Source of the DNA: an uncultured Kiritimatiellota bacterium
GTDB lineage: Bacteria; Verrucomicrobiota; Kiritimatiellia; RFP12; UBA1067
Assembly: GCA_934675625.1 (NCBI GenBank)
Contig: CAKURH010000024.1
Location: 1 to 39,255 of the forward strand
Length of the DNA: 39,255 nt
Direction of reading: 5' to 3'
A program made the translations under genes and the position numbers. Positions 1-8,308 of this stretch are shown here, in pieces. The notes below the pieces were generated by a model. That model did not search any database, was not told where the DNA came from, and was given only the letters and a program-made list of their open reading frames with translations. Within the stretch, counting starts at the first letter, position 1, and every line of letters starts with the position of its first letter.

Positions 1-11
1 GCGGCATGAGC

Positions 12-42
12 CTTGCGTCCTTTGCGTTCTCTGCGGCTAAAC
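12..42. repeat. Dispersed TTGCGTYCTTTGCG-type short repeat
   Basis: The stretch reads as repeated variants of TGCG-TCCTTTGCGTTCTCTGCGG ending in a CTAAA. The same word family recurs as a palindrome at 31061-31152. This kind of 'CTTTGCGTTCTTTGCG' repeat is scattered in many genomes; here it lies just downstream of the last gene of the operon ending at 104. No gene is seen in positions 1-103. Confidence 0.6.
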
Positions 43-103
43 CCCTTTGACTCTGCATAAATATCTCGTTGCACCCCCTGACGCGCGAGCCGCTTCACCC
101 CCG

Positions 104-844
104 TCAGAACGAGACGACGGCGCCGACGCCGACGCACCAGCCGTCCAGGTTCAGCTCGCCGATCCGGTCGCCGTCCACGTCGAACGTCGCGTTTCCGCCG
201 CAGCGGTAGTCGACGTTCGCGTAGAGGCCGAAGCCGTCCGTCAGCATATAGGTCGTCTCAAGGCCGAGAATCGCCTGCGCGACGAAGTCGGTCACGCGGT
301 CGGTTTCGTTGTAGGGGCCGTAGGGAAGCGTGATGCCCGACAGGTGATCGTTCATGACGCCCCATTCCGACAGCTTGAACGTGGCCCGCACCCAGTCGAA
401 CGCCACGCCCACGCGCGCACCGACTGTCCAGCGCTCCGTCAGCGCATACTCCGGCACGAGCAGCAGCCGGAACTCCCCGACCGCAGCCTCCATCTTCCCG
501 GTTCCATAGTCCTCGAGCGTGATGGCCGGATCCGAATTGTCGATTTCGGCAAACGCCCACGACCCCATCTTCTGCTTCGGCACATACGTGCCGCCAAGGC
601 CCGTCCACAGGCTGAAGTCGCCCGCCTGGAAGGCGCGATACTGGAAGTCGAGCTCGGCGCCGTACGCCTCGCACCGCTTCGAGCCCAAGTCGCCGACCTG
701 CGCCTTCATCGAGCCGCGCGCGAGTCCGCCGACCGTGAGCCGCCAGTTCCGCGCCGTCGCCATTCCCTGTCCGCCGTCCTCCGCCGCGCATGCCGCGCCG
801 AGTCCCGTCGCCGCCGCAGCGGCCATGATGATGAGTCTGTTCAT
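104..844 (-). CDS. Small outer-membrane beta-barrel-like protein
   Basis: A 246-residue protein with a signal peptide of about 19 residues (MNRLIIMAAAAATGLGAACA) followed by alternating short hydrophobic/aromatic beta-strand-like segments and ending in a strand with terminal Phe (VGAVVSF), a pattern of outer-membrane barrels. Repeated phrases such as LTERWTVGARVGVAFDW and LTDGFGLYANVDYR look like paired transmembrane strands. No enzyme motif is visible. The start is placed at 844 because the ATG overlaps the TGA of the upstream gene (ATGA) and is preceded by AAGGAG; a longer reading frame from 901 would begin inside the upstream gene. It is the last gene of a three-gene operon with two cohesin-like proteins, so it may help anchor or display them, which is inference only. 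Confidence 0.7.
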   Translation of the reverse strand: MNRLIIMAAAAATGLGAACAAEDGGQGMATARNWRLTVGGLARGSMKAQVGDLGSKRCEAYGAELDFQYRAFQAGDFSLWTGLGGTYVPKQKMGSWAFAEIDNSDPAITLEDYGTGKMEAAVGEFRLLLVPEYALTERWTVGARVGVAFDWVRATFKLSEWGVMNDHLSGITLPYGPYNETDRVTDFVAQAILGLETTYMLTDGFGLYANVDYRCGGNATFDVDGDRIGELNLDGWCVGVGAVVSF

Positions 845-2127
845 TCCTCTTCTCCTTCTTGTTTGGTGGTTGTTTCTGCCTTGACCTTGATGAACGTGCA
901 CGAGCCGAGCGCGACCGTCAGGCCGACCTCGCCCCGTGTCGCGTCCCGGAGGTACGGCGTCAGATCGAACGCCGTGCCCGAAAGGTAGCGCATCTTCTGC
1001 GAGAGGTCGCGCGTGCCGTAGACGTGGACGCAGCCCGTCGCGAGCGGCGCGCGGATCGCGTTCCCCGCGCCCGGCGTCACCCGGATGCGCACGCGCCCCG
1101 TCTGCGGCTCGAACGCGACGATGCGCAACGTCGGCGTCGCGTAGGCCGCCGTCGCGGACGTCCCCAGGACGTCGAGCCGCGGCGCGATGCCGAGGTCGGC
1201 GGCGACGGGCACGAGGCTCGCGTCGCCCGTCACCGTCACGCGCGTCACGTCCGGGTGCGCGGCCAGCGCGTCCGCGAGCAGCGCCCTGACCTGCGCGCGC
1301 GTCGCCGCCGGGAGCGTCCCCGTCTCCGCGACGATCTCGACCGAACCCGCGACCGTGACGTCGGCGCAGTAGGTCACGAGGCCGTTCGCCGTCTCGGCGC
1401 GCACCGTCGCGTCGGGCGCGTCCGCGAGCGCGAACGACAGCCCCGCCGTCGGCGTCTGGAGAAGCGCGTAAGTCCCCGTCTGCCAGCCGCCCAACGGCGC
1501 GTCGACGGGGACAGGCCCCGCCGCCGTGACCGCGCCCGCCACGCGCACGGGCCGCCCGTCCGCGTCGGCGACGAGGCCGTCGCCCGCGCCGAGCGCGAGC
1601 GAGCCGAGCGCCGTCTGCGGCGCGACGCGGAACGCCTCCTCCAGCCGCGCGGCGGCGGCGTCCGCCGCGAGCGACCGCACCATGCCGTTCACGACCGTCA
1701 GCGGATCCGCCGCCGAGAGATCGGTGAGGCCGTCCTTCGCGGCGAGTTCGACGTCCAGCAGAGTGACGTCCGAGAAGAGCCCCGCCGTGCCGTCGCGCAA
1801 TGAGAACCGCATGCGGAAAATCTCGCCGCCCTTCGCATTCTGCGCGAAACCCGCGAGGATCACGCAGACCTGGCCGCTTCCCGTGTCGGCGTACGTCATC
1901 TCCTGCGCGTCGACCGCCGCGCCCGCCTCGACGCCGAGGCAGACGACGACCGCCGGGTCGTAGCCGACCGTCACGACCGCCGCGCCGACGTCCGCGAGGC
2001 CGTCGACCGCGACCGGCACCGAGACCGTCGCCCCCGGATTCGCGACGAGCGTCCCGACAGAGGCCGTCCGCGCGACGGCCGCACTCGCGACAAGGCAGCC
2101 CATGAGACTCAGGACAACACGCTTCAT
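841..2127 (-). CDS. Secreted protein with one cohesin-like module
   Basis: A 428-residue exported protein. After a signal peptide (MKRVVLSLMGCLVASAAVARTA) comes one cohesin-like beta-sandwich at about residues 25-150, recognisable by GATVSVPVAVDGLADVG, the VTVGYDPAVVVCLGV strand and GGEIFRMRFSLRDG, which match the modules of the 1988-residue neighbour. The remaining 270 residues are low in recognisable motifs: a region of short repeats around VDAPLGGWQTGTYALL and a C-terminal beta-rich part ending near LTVALGSCTFIKV. The ATG at 2127 overlaps the stop of the upstream gene (ATGA), and its strong GGAAGGAGG ribosome site lies within the upstream gene's last codons, so translation is probably coupled. 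Function is unknown; a partner of the large cohesin/dockerin protein is plausible. Confidence 0.75.
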   Translation of the reverse strand: MKRVVLSLMGCLVASAAVARTASVGTLVANPGATVSVPVAVDGLADVGAAVVTVGYDPAVVVCLGVEAGAAVDAQEMTYADTGSGQVCVILAGFAQNAKGGEIFRMRFSLRDGTAGLFSDVTLLDVELAAKDGLTDLSAADPLTVVNGMVRSLAADAAAARLEEAFRVAPQTALGSLALGAGDGLVADADGRPVRVAGAVTAAGPVPVDAPLGGWQTGTYALLQTPTAGLSFALADAPDATVRAETANGLVTYCADVTVAGSVEIVAETGTLPAATRAQVRALLADALAAHPDVTRVTVTGDASLVPVAADLGIAPRLDVLGTSATAAYATPTLRIVAFEPQTGRVRIRVTPGAGNAIRAPLATGCVHVYGTRDLSQKMRYLSGTAFDLTPYLRDATRGEVGLTVALGSCTFIKVKAETTTKQEGEEE

Positions 2128-5100
2128 TGCATTCCTCCTTCCGATTCCCTGATCAGCATCTGCAGCATAGAAAGGTCGCTCGACGTCACCGCGCCGTCGC
2201 AATTGACGTCTGCGGCACGTGCCGCCGCCCCCGTCAGGCGCACGTCCACGCCATACTGCTGCCGATAGCCGTCCGCGAACGCATTTGCGAAGACCGCGCC
2301 CTTCTTCAGGAACGTCAGATAGGAGATGTAGCCGCGCAGGATGATGTAGTCGGCGTTCGTGTAGGCGCCGTCGCCGTCCACGTCGCCGGGGTCGTACTTG
2401 CCGATCTCGCGCACGATCAGGACGGTTTCCGCATGCGGCAGCTCCGTCGTCACGACGGCCGGCAGCCCGTTCTTCCCGACGCCCGACGCGGCCACGAGCC
2501 GAATCCAGCCGTTCGTCCGGAGATTCGGAATCGCCGCCGCCGTGAAGTCGAGGTTGAAGAGGTTGTAGTTGCCCGTGCAGGCGAAGACGAGGCGACGCCG
2601 ATTTTCGGACAGCGCCACCACGTCCTGCGCGGCGGAACAGCCGCTGAAGGACATGAGCGAAGCGTCCCAGTCGACCTCCACCGTCAGCTCCGCGAGGTCG
2701 CCGCTCGTCGCCGCCGCGACTCCAATCGCGAACGGCTGTCCGCTCTGCCCTTTCGCGCCGCCGACCCTGACCAGCATCTCCACGGGGACGGGCGCATTCG
2801 CGTCCGTGAGATGAACCGTGCCGTCCACCGTCGTGATTCTCGCGGCCAGCCCGTCAAGGCACCAGGCCGACGCCTCGGATAGCGTGACGGACGTCTCCGT
2901 GACCGTGTGCTGATCCTTCGCGTAGAAGGTCAGGTAGAGCGTGCCGGGCACCGTCCCCTTCGCGCCGACCTTCGCCGCCCCCGCCGAGGGTGTGCCGTCA
3001 AGGAACGCGCCGCCCGACACGCCGCGCAGCTCCAGCACGTTCGCGTCCCACCCGACCGTCACGGAGAGATTCGTCAGGACTTTCGTGCTGGTCACGGGAA
3101 TCGGCACCGTAAACGCGCTGAGCGTATCCGCGTAGACGGTCGAGACGTTGAGCACCACCCCGGCCGACACGAGCGGATGCGCGTCGCGGATCAGCACCGT
3201 GCCCGCCGCGTCGGCGATCGCGTGCGCGGCAAGCCCGTGCGCATCGACCGCCGACAAGCCGGTGAGCCGAACCGCCGTCCGCGTGACGGTGTGCTGGTCC
3301 TTCGCGTAGAACGTCAGCGCGAAGTCGCTACCAGAGGTCTGGAGGGCATACGAATTTTTGACAGGATTCACAGGATTCACAGGATTCCCGTCCAATCCTG
3401 TCTGAACACCCTTCAGCTCCAATACGTCAGCGTCCCATTCGACCGTCGCCGTGAAGTTCGTCAGCCGCTCGCTGCTCGTGAGCGTGACGGGCATCTCGAA
3501 CGTCGTGCGCGTCTCGACCGACACGCTCCCGACGCCGACGCTGACCGTCGCCGGCACCCACGGATTCGAGTCGACGAGCGCGACGACGCCCTCGACCCGT
3601 GTCGGCAGCTTCGCGACGCGCTCGTGGCAGTCGATGCCGTCGCGCGGCACGACCGCAATCACCGTCGAGGCGACGTCATGCTGCTCCTTCGCGTAGAACC
3701 GCAGCGTCACCTCGTCCGGCACCGAACCGACATACGCCAGCTGGGCCGACCTGAGATCCAACACCGCCTCGTCATAGTCGACCGCCAACGTCAGGTTCGT
3801 GAGCGTTTCCGTGGTCATGATCTGGAGCTTCACGTCGAACTCTTCCATCGTCCGCGCCGTCGGACAAGCCAGAGACATCGCCACCTCGGCCGGCTGTAGG
3901 CTGTAGAGATCCTGCAGGTACACTGTGCCGGACACCGGCACGGCAATCGGATGCGCCGTGAGCCCGTGGTTGTCCACGGCCTCCGCCGCAACGACGGAAA
4001 CAACCGTGTTCGAGACCCAATATTGCTCCTTCGCGTAGAACGTCAGCGTGAAACCGCCGCCCGCCGTCGAAAGCGTCGCCGTGCCGTCGGACGGGGCGCG
4101 CACGGCGGTCGCGCCCGCAAGGTCCTTCAGCTCCAGCACGTCGGCGTCCCATTCGACCTTCGCCGCAAAGTTCGTCAGCGTCTCGGTCGCCGTGACGGTG
4201 ACAGGCATCTCGAACGTCAGTCCCGTCTCGGTTGACACGTTCCCGACGCCGACGCTGACCATCGCCGGCACCCACGGGTTCGAATCCGTGAGCACGACCG
4301 TGCCCGTCACCTCGGTCGGCAGCACCGCCGCGAGTCCGTTGTGGTCAAAGCCGCGCTGCGGACGCACCGTGATGACTGTCGAAGCGACCGTGTGGTTCTC
4401 CTTCGCGTAGAACCGCAGCGTCACCGTTGACGGCACGCGAGGCGCGAAGTTCAGGACACCCGACCTTAGCTCCAGCAGTTCCGTGTCGTAGTCGAGCGCC
4501 AGCACGAGGTTCGTCAGGGCCTCGGTCGACGAGATCGCGAGCGTCATCTCGAATTCCGTCTCGGTCATCGCCCGCACATCGTCCAGCGTCATCGCCACCT
4601 GCGCCGGAATGAGCGGATGCGCATCATGGACGAGGATCGTCGCGACGACCGGCACGGACGGTGCAAGCGTGAACCCGTGCGCGTCTGTCACCGTCGCCGA
4701 CGTGAGCCGAACCTGCGTCATCGTCACGTCATGCTGGTCGCGCGCCCGGAACGTCAGCGCGAAGTCTCCGCCCGCCGTCTGGACGACACACGAGTTTTTG
4801 ACAGGATTGACAGGATTCACAAGATTCTCACCCAATCCTGTCAATCCTGTTAATCCTGTCTGAATACCCTTCAGTTCCAAAACAGCGTCGTCCCATTCGA
4901 CCGTGAACGTGCCCTGCGTGAGCGCCACATCGCTCGTCACCTTGAACGGCACGACGACCTCTTCCAACGTGTCGACCTTCCGGTCTTCGGTCGTGACCGA
5001 GACGCGCGCCGGCACCCACGGATGCGCGTTCTTGATGAGAACCATCCCAGCCGCATCCGCCGCCGAGACGGCGAAGCCGTGGCAGTCGTTCGCCGCGACG

Positions 5101-8090
5101 CCCGTCAGGCTCACCCGCGCCGCGAAGTTCGTCGCCGCCGACGCTGGGTCCTTCGCGTAGAACTTCAGCGCGAAGTCACCGCCAGAGGTCTGGAAGGCAT
5201 ACGAATTTTTGACAGGATTCACAGGATTCACAAGATCCTCATCCAATCCTGTCAATCCTGTGAATCCTGTCTGAATACCCTTCAGTTCCAGCAGCGTCTC
5301 GTCCCACGAAACCGTCGCCGCGAAGTTCGTCAGCGTTTCCGTCGCCGTGACCGTGACGGGCAAATCGAACGTCGTCTCGCTGTCAACCGCCGCGTCCGCC
5401 ACATGCACGGCGACAATCGCCGGCACAAGCGGATCGGAATCGGAGATCTCAACCGTGGCCGACTGCGGCAGGTCGAGCGTGACCGCCCGTCCGTCGAGGG
5501 CCTTCACCGTCGCGGCCGTGAGCGTGACCGTCGTCTCGGTGACGTCGTGGACGGGCAGGATCGTGAAGTCCAGCAGCAGGAACCGCCCCGCGCCCGTCGC
5601 GATCTCGCCGCCTTGCGCGGCGAAGCACCACGTGCCGGCAGACGGCACGGTGGCCGTCCCGCCCGCGACGAGCCCCGCCGTGAGGCCGGTCGTGCGGATG
5701 CCGCGCGGCGCCAGCACCGCCGGGTCGTAGGCGAACGTCAGCGACAGCCCCTCGGCAGAGATGCCCATCGAGTTGTTCATCGAGACGATCACCGTCACGT
5801 TCGACCCCGTGAAGCCGCTCGTGCCCGTCAGCCAGACGTGCGGACGGAACTGCACGTACACCGCGTCCGTCGGCAGGGACTCGCTCGTCGTGGGCGTCGA
5901 ATTGCCGCTCGTGTAGAACCGGCTCACGCTCGTCACGCGGTAGTAGTAGTCCTGCACGACCTCCGGCACGTCGCGGTAGCGCGGCAGCGGCCACTGCGCC
6001 TCGATGCGGTCGTAGGCGTTCGTGTCCGCGCCCCGGTAGACGCCGTAGCCGCGCACGCGCGAGTTGCCGTTCGGGTCCCACGTCAGCACGACCGAGTCGA
6101 CGCCCGCCGTCGCCTGCACGTTCGTCGGCCGCCCGACGCGCGGGTCGACGAGCAGCATGAGCTTCCCGTCCGCCGTGCCGCACACGCAGTCGAGGTCGCC
6201 GTCGCCGTCCCAGTCCACAAGCGCGATCGTCAGCCTCGGCGCGAAGCCCGCGTGCGAGCCGCCCCAGACCTTGTGCTGCAGGGCGAAGGCGTTTTCGCCC
6301 AGCCCCCGGTAGAACCAGATGCGCCCTTCCGCATCGCTCACAAGCAAATCGGCGATCCCGTCCTGGTCGACGTCGCCGAACGCGCAGCTCACCGCATCCG
6401 TCGGCGGCACATCGAGCGTCAAGCCGTCCAGCGCCGCGAGCGAGCCCTGCGCGAGGTCGAGCCCGTTCGTCGCGACCGTGTCGTCGCGCGTGAACGTCGG
6501 GTTGCCGAACGTGCCGCCGTTCAGGTAGACCGCGTAGCCGCCGTCGTAGAGGATGACGAGGTCGAAGAGTCCGTCGCCGTTCACGTCCGTGACGACCGGG
6601 CGCGCGTTCGGGCCGAACGTCCGGCTCGTCGCGGCGTTCCCCGCGAACGGCGAGGTGAACAGCTCCTCGAACGCCTCGCCGACGACCGCGCCCGTCGCCG
6701 GATCGAACGGCTGGAGGTTCGCCTCCAGCGTATCCGAATCGGCGTAGGCGATTCCGCCCGGCTCCGTCGTGTCGGGGAAGTGCGGATTCGTCCCGTTCGC
6801 GATTTCCTCAGAGAAGGTGAAGCCGTCGCCGTCGGTGTCGCTGTCCATCGCGACGTCCGGGCGCCCGTACCAGTAATAGGACAACCGCGCGGCCTCGTCA
6901 GCGACGTAGTGGGCGATGACGTCAAGGACGCGTCCGCTGTCGGGCGTGACCACCGCCTGATCGAGGGCGCGTCCGAACGCGTCGCGCTGTTCCACGCCGT
7001 CAACCGTCCAATAGGCGAATCCGTCCGCGATGGACGGCGCATCTGTCCTCTGAATGTCACCGGCCGTCACATAGTTCGTCGCCGTCGTGAACAGCGCGCC
7101 CGCTGGCTCGCTGCGCACGACGACGGGCGCGTAGTCGTGCGGATTGTAGAGGAACGTGCCCGATAACGCACGGCTCACGCCGCCTGATTCAGACGTGTCA
7201 GGAAAATGCGGATTCGTCCCGTTCGCCAACTCCTCGGCGAACGTGTAGCCGTCGCCGTCCGTGTCGCTGTCCATTGCGATGTCCGTACGCCCGTACCAGT
7301 AGAGCGACCACCGCACCGCCTTATCCGCGACATAATGGGCGACGGCCTCGGTGACGTGGGCGGCATCGGGATTGATGACAACCTGATCGAGGGCGCGTCC
7401 GAACGCATCGCGCTGCGCCACGCCGTCAACCGTCCAGTAGGCGAATCCGTTCGCGACGGAGAGGGTCGGGGTGCGCTGCAGGTCGCCCGTCGAGCAGTAG
7501 TTCGTCGTCGTGGTGCAAAGCCTCCCCTCCGGCTCGCTGCGCACGACGACGGGCGCGTAACGGTGCGGATTGTAGAGGAACGTGCCCGACAGCGCACGGC
7601 TCACGCCGCCTGACTCGGACGTGTCAGGAAAGAGCGGATTCGTCCCGTTCGCCAGTTCCTCTGCGAAGGTCGCCCCGTCGCCGTCCGTGTCGCTCGCGGC
7701 GTCCGGCGCGAGGTCGCCGTACCAATAGAGTTCCCAGCCGTCGGGAATGCCGTCGCCATCCGAGTCCCGCGAAGCGGGCAGATAGTGCGCCGTCAGCGTC
7801 GTGTCCTCGTAGAGCATGAAACTCGGCGCGTCATAGGCCCGTCCCCAGACGTCACGGGCAGCGAAGTCCTGCTTCGTCGAAATCGTCCAGTGGGTGAAGA
7901 TGTAGCCGCTTTTCGTGGGCGCGGGAACGGTCGTGTAGGCGCATCCCGTCTCCAGCGCCGCCTCGGCGACAGTCGACACCGTTCCGCCCGTCGAGGTCTG
8001 GTACGTGATGTGCACGACATCGGCCCAAGCCGACGCAGCGCACAGGGAAACTGCGCACTGCGCAAACAGAATTCTGATTTTTCGTTTCAT
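2124..8090 (-). CDS. Giant secreted scaffoldin-like protein: nine cohesin-like modules plus dockerin-like C-terminus
   Basis: A 1988-residue exported protein. Visible order: signal peptide (1-23); a Listeria-Bacteroides-repeat-like domain (about 24-105); three calcium-binding DSDGDGIPDG/DTDGDG segments embedded in 142-residue tandem repeats (about 110-440); FG-GAP/VCBS-like repeats (DVNGDGLFDLVI, DVDQDGIADLLV, DWDGDGDLDCV; about 495-650); a fibronectin-III-like domain (about 653-745); nine cohesin-like modules (about 746-1895) each with a [FY]-[DW]-Y-D/WD..[LV]LEL core strand and F-YAK-[DE]-Q strand; and a dockerin-like pair at 1897-1988, with Ca-loop motifs GDVDGDGAYTNADYIILRG and ADVNCDGAVTSSDLSMLQ. 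In known cellulosomes cohesins bind dockerins of partner proteins; a chain carrying both could polymerise or dock enzymes. The ATG at 8090 has an AAAGGCGG ribosome site. Whether these modules bind dockerins is unproven: cohesin folds also occur as generic surface modules. Confidence 0.85.
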   Translation of the reverse strand: MKRKIRILFAQCAVSLCAASAWADVVHITYQTSTGGTVSTVAEAALETGCAYTTVPAPTKSGYIFTHWTISTKQDFAARDVWGRAYDAPSFMLYEDTTLTAHYLPASRDSDGDGIPDGWELYWYGDLAPDAASDTDGDGATFAEELANGTNPLFPDTSESGGVSRALSGTFLYNPHRYAPVVVRSEPEGRLCTTTTNYCSTGDLQRTPTLSVANGFAYWTVDGVAQRDAFGRALDQVVINPDAAHVTEAVAHYVADKAVRWSLYWYGRTDIAMDSDTDGDGYTFAEELANGTNPHFPDTSESGGVSRALSGTFLYNPHDYAPVVVRSEPAGALFTTATNYVTAGDIQRTDAPSIADGFAYWTVDGVEQRDAFGRALDQAVVTPDSGRVLDVIAHYVADEAARLSYYWYGRPDVAMDSDTDGDGFTFSEEIANGTNPHFPDTTEPGGIAYADSDTLEANLQPFDPATGAVVGEAFEELFTSPFAGNAATSRTFGPNARPVVTDVNGDGLFDLVILYDGGYAVYLNGGTFGNPTFTRDDTVATNGLDLAQGSLAALDGLTLDVPPTDAVSCAFGDVDQDGIADLLVSDAEGRIWFYRGLGENAFALQHKVWGGSHAGFAPRLTIALVDWDGDGDLDCVCGTADGKLMLLVDPRVGRPTNVQATAGVDSVVLTWDPNGNSRVRGYGVYRGADTNAYDRIEAQWPLPRYRDVPEVVQDYYYRVTSVSRFYTSGNSTPTTSESLPTDAVYVQFRPHVWLTGTSGFTGSNVTVIVSMNNSMGISAEGLSLTFAYDPAVLAPRGIRTTGLTAGLVAGGTATVPSAGTWCFAAQGGEIATGAGRFLLLDFTILPVHDVTETTVTLTAATVKALDGRAVTLDLPQSATVEISDSDPLVPAIVAVHVADAAVDSETTFDLPVTVTATETLTNFAATVSWDETLLELKGIQTGFTGLTGLDEDLVNPVNPVKNSYAFQTSGGDFALKFYAKDPASAATNFAARVSLTGVAANDCHGFAVSAADAAGMVLIKNAHPWVPARVSVTTEDRKVDTLEEVVVPFKVTSDVALTQGTFTVEWDDAVLELKGIQTGLTGLTGLGENLVNPVNPVKNSCVVQTAGGDFALTFRARDQHDVTMTQVRLTSATVTDAHGFTLAPSVPVVATILVHDAHPLIPAQVAMTLDDVRAMTETEFEMTLAISSTEALTNLVLALDYDTELLELRSGVLNFAPRVPSTVTLRFYAKENHTVASTVITVRPQRGFDHNGLAAVLPTEVTGTVVLTDSNPWVPAMVSVGVGNVSTETGLTFEMPVTVTATETLTNFAAKVEWDADVLELKDLAGATAVRAPSDGTATLSTAGGGFTLTFYAKEQYWVSNTVVSVVAAEAVDNHGLTAHPIAVPVSGTVYLQDLYSLQPAEVAMSLACPTARTMEEFDVKLQIMTTETLTNLTLAVDYDEAVLDLRSAQLAYVGSVPDEVTLRFYAKEQHDVASTVIAVVPRDGIDCHERVAKLPTRVEGVVALVDSNPWVPATVSVGVGSVSVETRTTFEMPVTLTSSERLTNFTATVEWDADVLELKGVQTGLDGNPVNPVNPVKNSYALQTSGSDFALTFYAKDQHTVTRTAVRLTGLSAVDAHGLAAHAIADAAGTVLIRDAHPLVSAGVVLNVSTVYADTLSAFTVPIPVTSTKVLTNLSVTVGWDANVLELRGVSGGAFLDGTPSAGAAKVGAKGTVPGTLYLTFYAKDQHTVTETSVTLSEASAWCLDGLAARITTVDGTVHLTDANAPVPVEMLVRVGGAKGQSGQPFAIGVAAATSGDLAELTVEVDWDASLMSFSGCSAAQDVVALSENRRRLVFACTGNYNLFNLDFTAAAIPNLRTNGWIRLVAASGVGKNGLPAVVTTELPHAETVLIVREIGKYDPGDVDGDGAYTNADYIILRGYISYLTFLKKGAVFANAFADGYRQQYGVDVRLTGAAARAADVNCDGAVTSSDLSMLQMLIRESEGGMQ
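3353..3406. repeat. ACAGGATT palindromic dispersed repeat, copy 1 (in frame)
   Basis: Three head-to-tail ACAGGATTC units (3361-3387) are followed by an inverted AATCCTGTC unit (3394-3402). It lies inside the seventh cohesin-like module and is translated on the minus strand as a loop containing NPVNPVNPVKNS. This is the shortest of the three copies in the gene. Confidence 0.85.
4793..4864. repeat. ACAGGATT palindromic dispersed repeat, copy 2 (in frame)
   Basis: Left arm of three ACAGGATT-like units (4801-4827) and right arm of three AATCCTGT units (4834-4860) form a long imperfect palindrome. It lies within the third cohesin-like module and is translated as a loop with LTGLTGLGENLVNPVNPVK. 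Both arms could form a hairpin in mRNA. Confidence 0.85.
5202..5274. repeat. ACAGGATT palindromic dispersed repeat, copy 3 (in frame)
   Basis: Same architecture as the copy at 4793-4864: ACAGGATTC units at 5212-5238 and AATCCTGT units at 5243-5271, inside the second cohesin-like module, giving the peptide LTGLDEDLVNPVNPVKNS. The position in the module is the same in all three copies, immediately after the strand LELKGIQTG. Confidence 0.85.
6771..7700. repeat. 426-bp tandem repeat inside the scaffoldin-like gene
   Basis: The GTCAGGAAA-type start of the unit is found at 6771, 7197 and 7623, an exact spacing of 426 bp, i.e. 142 residues. Two units are nearly complete and a third begins. Each codes for a WYG-[RD] segment, a DSDTDGDG calcium motif, an EELANGTNP segment and a NGFAYWTVDGV segment. 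Synonymous and amino-acid differences between units show that the duplication is not recent. Confidence 0.85.
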
Positions 8091-8228
8091 CTCAAGCCGC
8101 CTTTTCTAATCGGGTTCGTCCAACCACGGAATGCACTGAAACGCGCGTTCACGCGACACTGAATGGATTGGCGAAAGGAACGCTTCGCCCACTGAAACCG
8201 TTCTTCATCCCCGTTCAATATTCTATTC

Positions 8229-8254
8229 TCCGTGCCTCCGCACCTCCGTGTGAG
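8229..8254. repeat. Short CTCCGTG repeat between divergent genes
   Basis: Three CTCCG[TC] words in a row end in GTGTGAG, resembling the common dispersed CTCCGTG-type intergenic repeat. It lies in the 218-bp divergent region between the scaffoldin-like gene and the RAYT. The rest of this intergenic region (8091-8308) shows only the RAYT promoter; no clear promoter for the scaffoldin-like gene was found. Confidence 0.4.
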
Positions 8255-8271
8255 GCCCTTCGCCGTTGCCC

Positions 8272-8300
8272 TTGCCGCGCCCGAACGATTCCTGTATAAT
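8272..8300 (+). promoter_or_regulatory. Sigma70-type promoter of the RAYT gene
   Basis: A TTGCCG -35 box (8272-8277) and a perfect TATAAT -10 box (8295-8300) are separated by 17 bp. The ATG at 8309 begins only 8 nt after the -10 box and no Shine-Dalgarno sequence lies between them, so the transcript would be nearly leaderless. Confidence 0.75.
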
Positions 8301-8308
8301 AGCGGTGT

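Noticed and set aside
5022..7166. Plus-strand open frame inside the scaffoldin gene
   Set aside because: Shadow of the calcium, VCBS-like and cohesin-like coding region; Arg-rich nonsense product.
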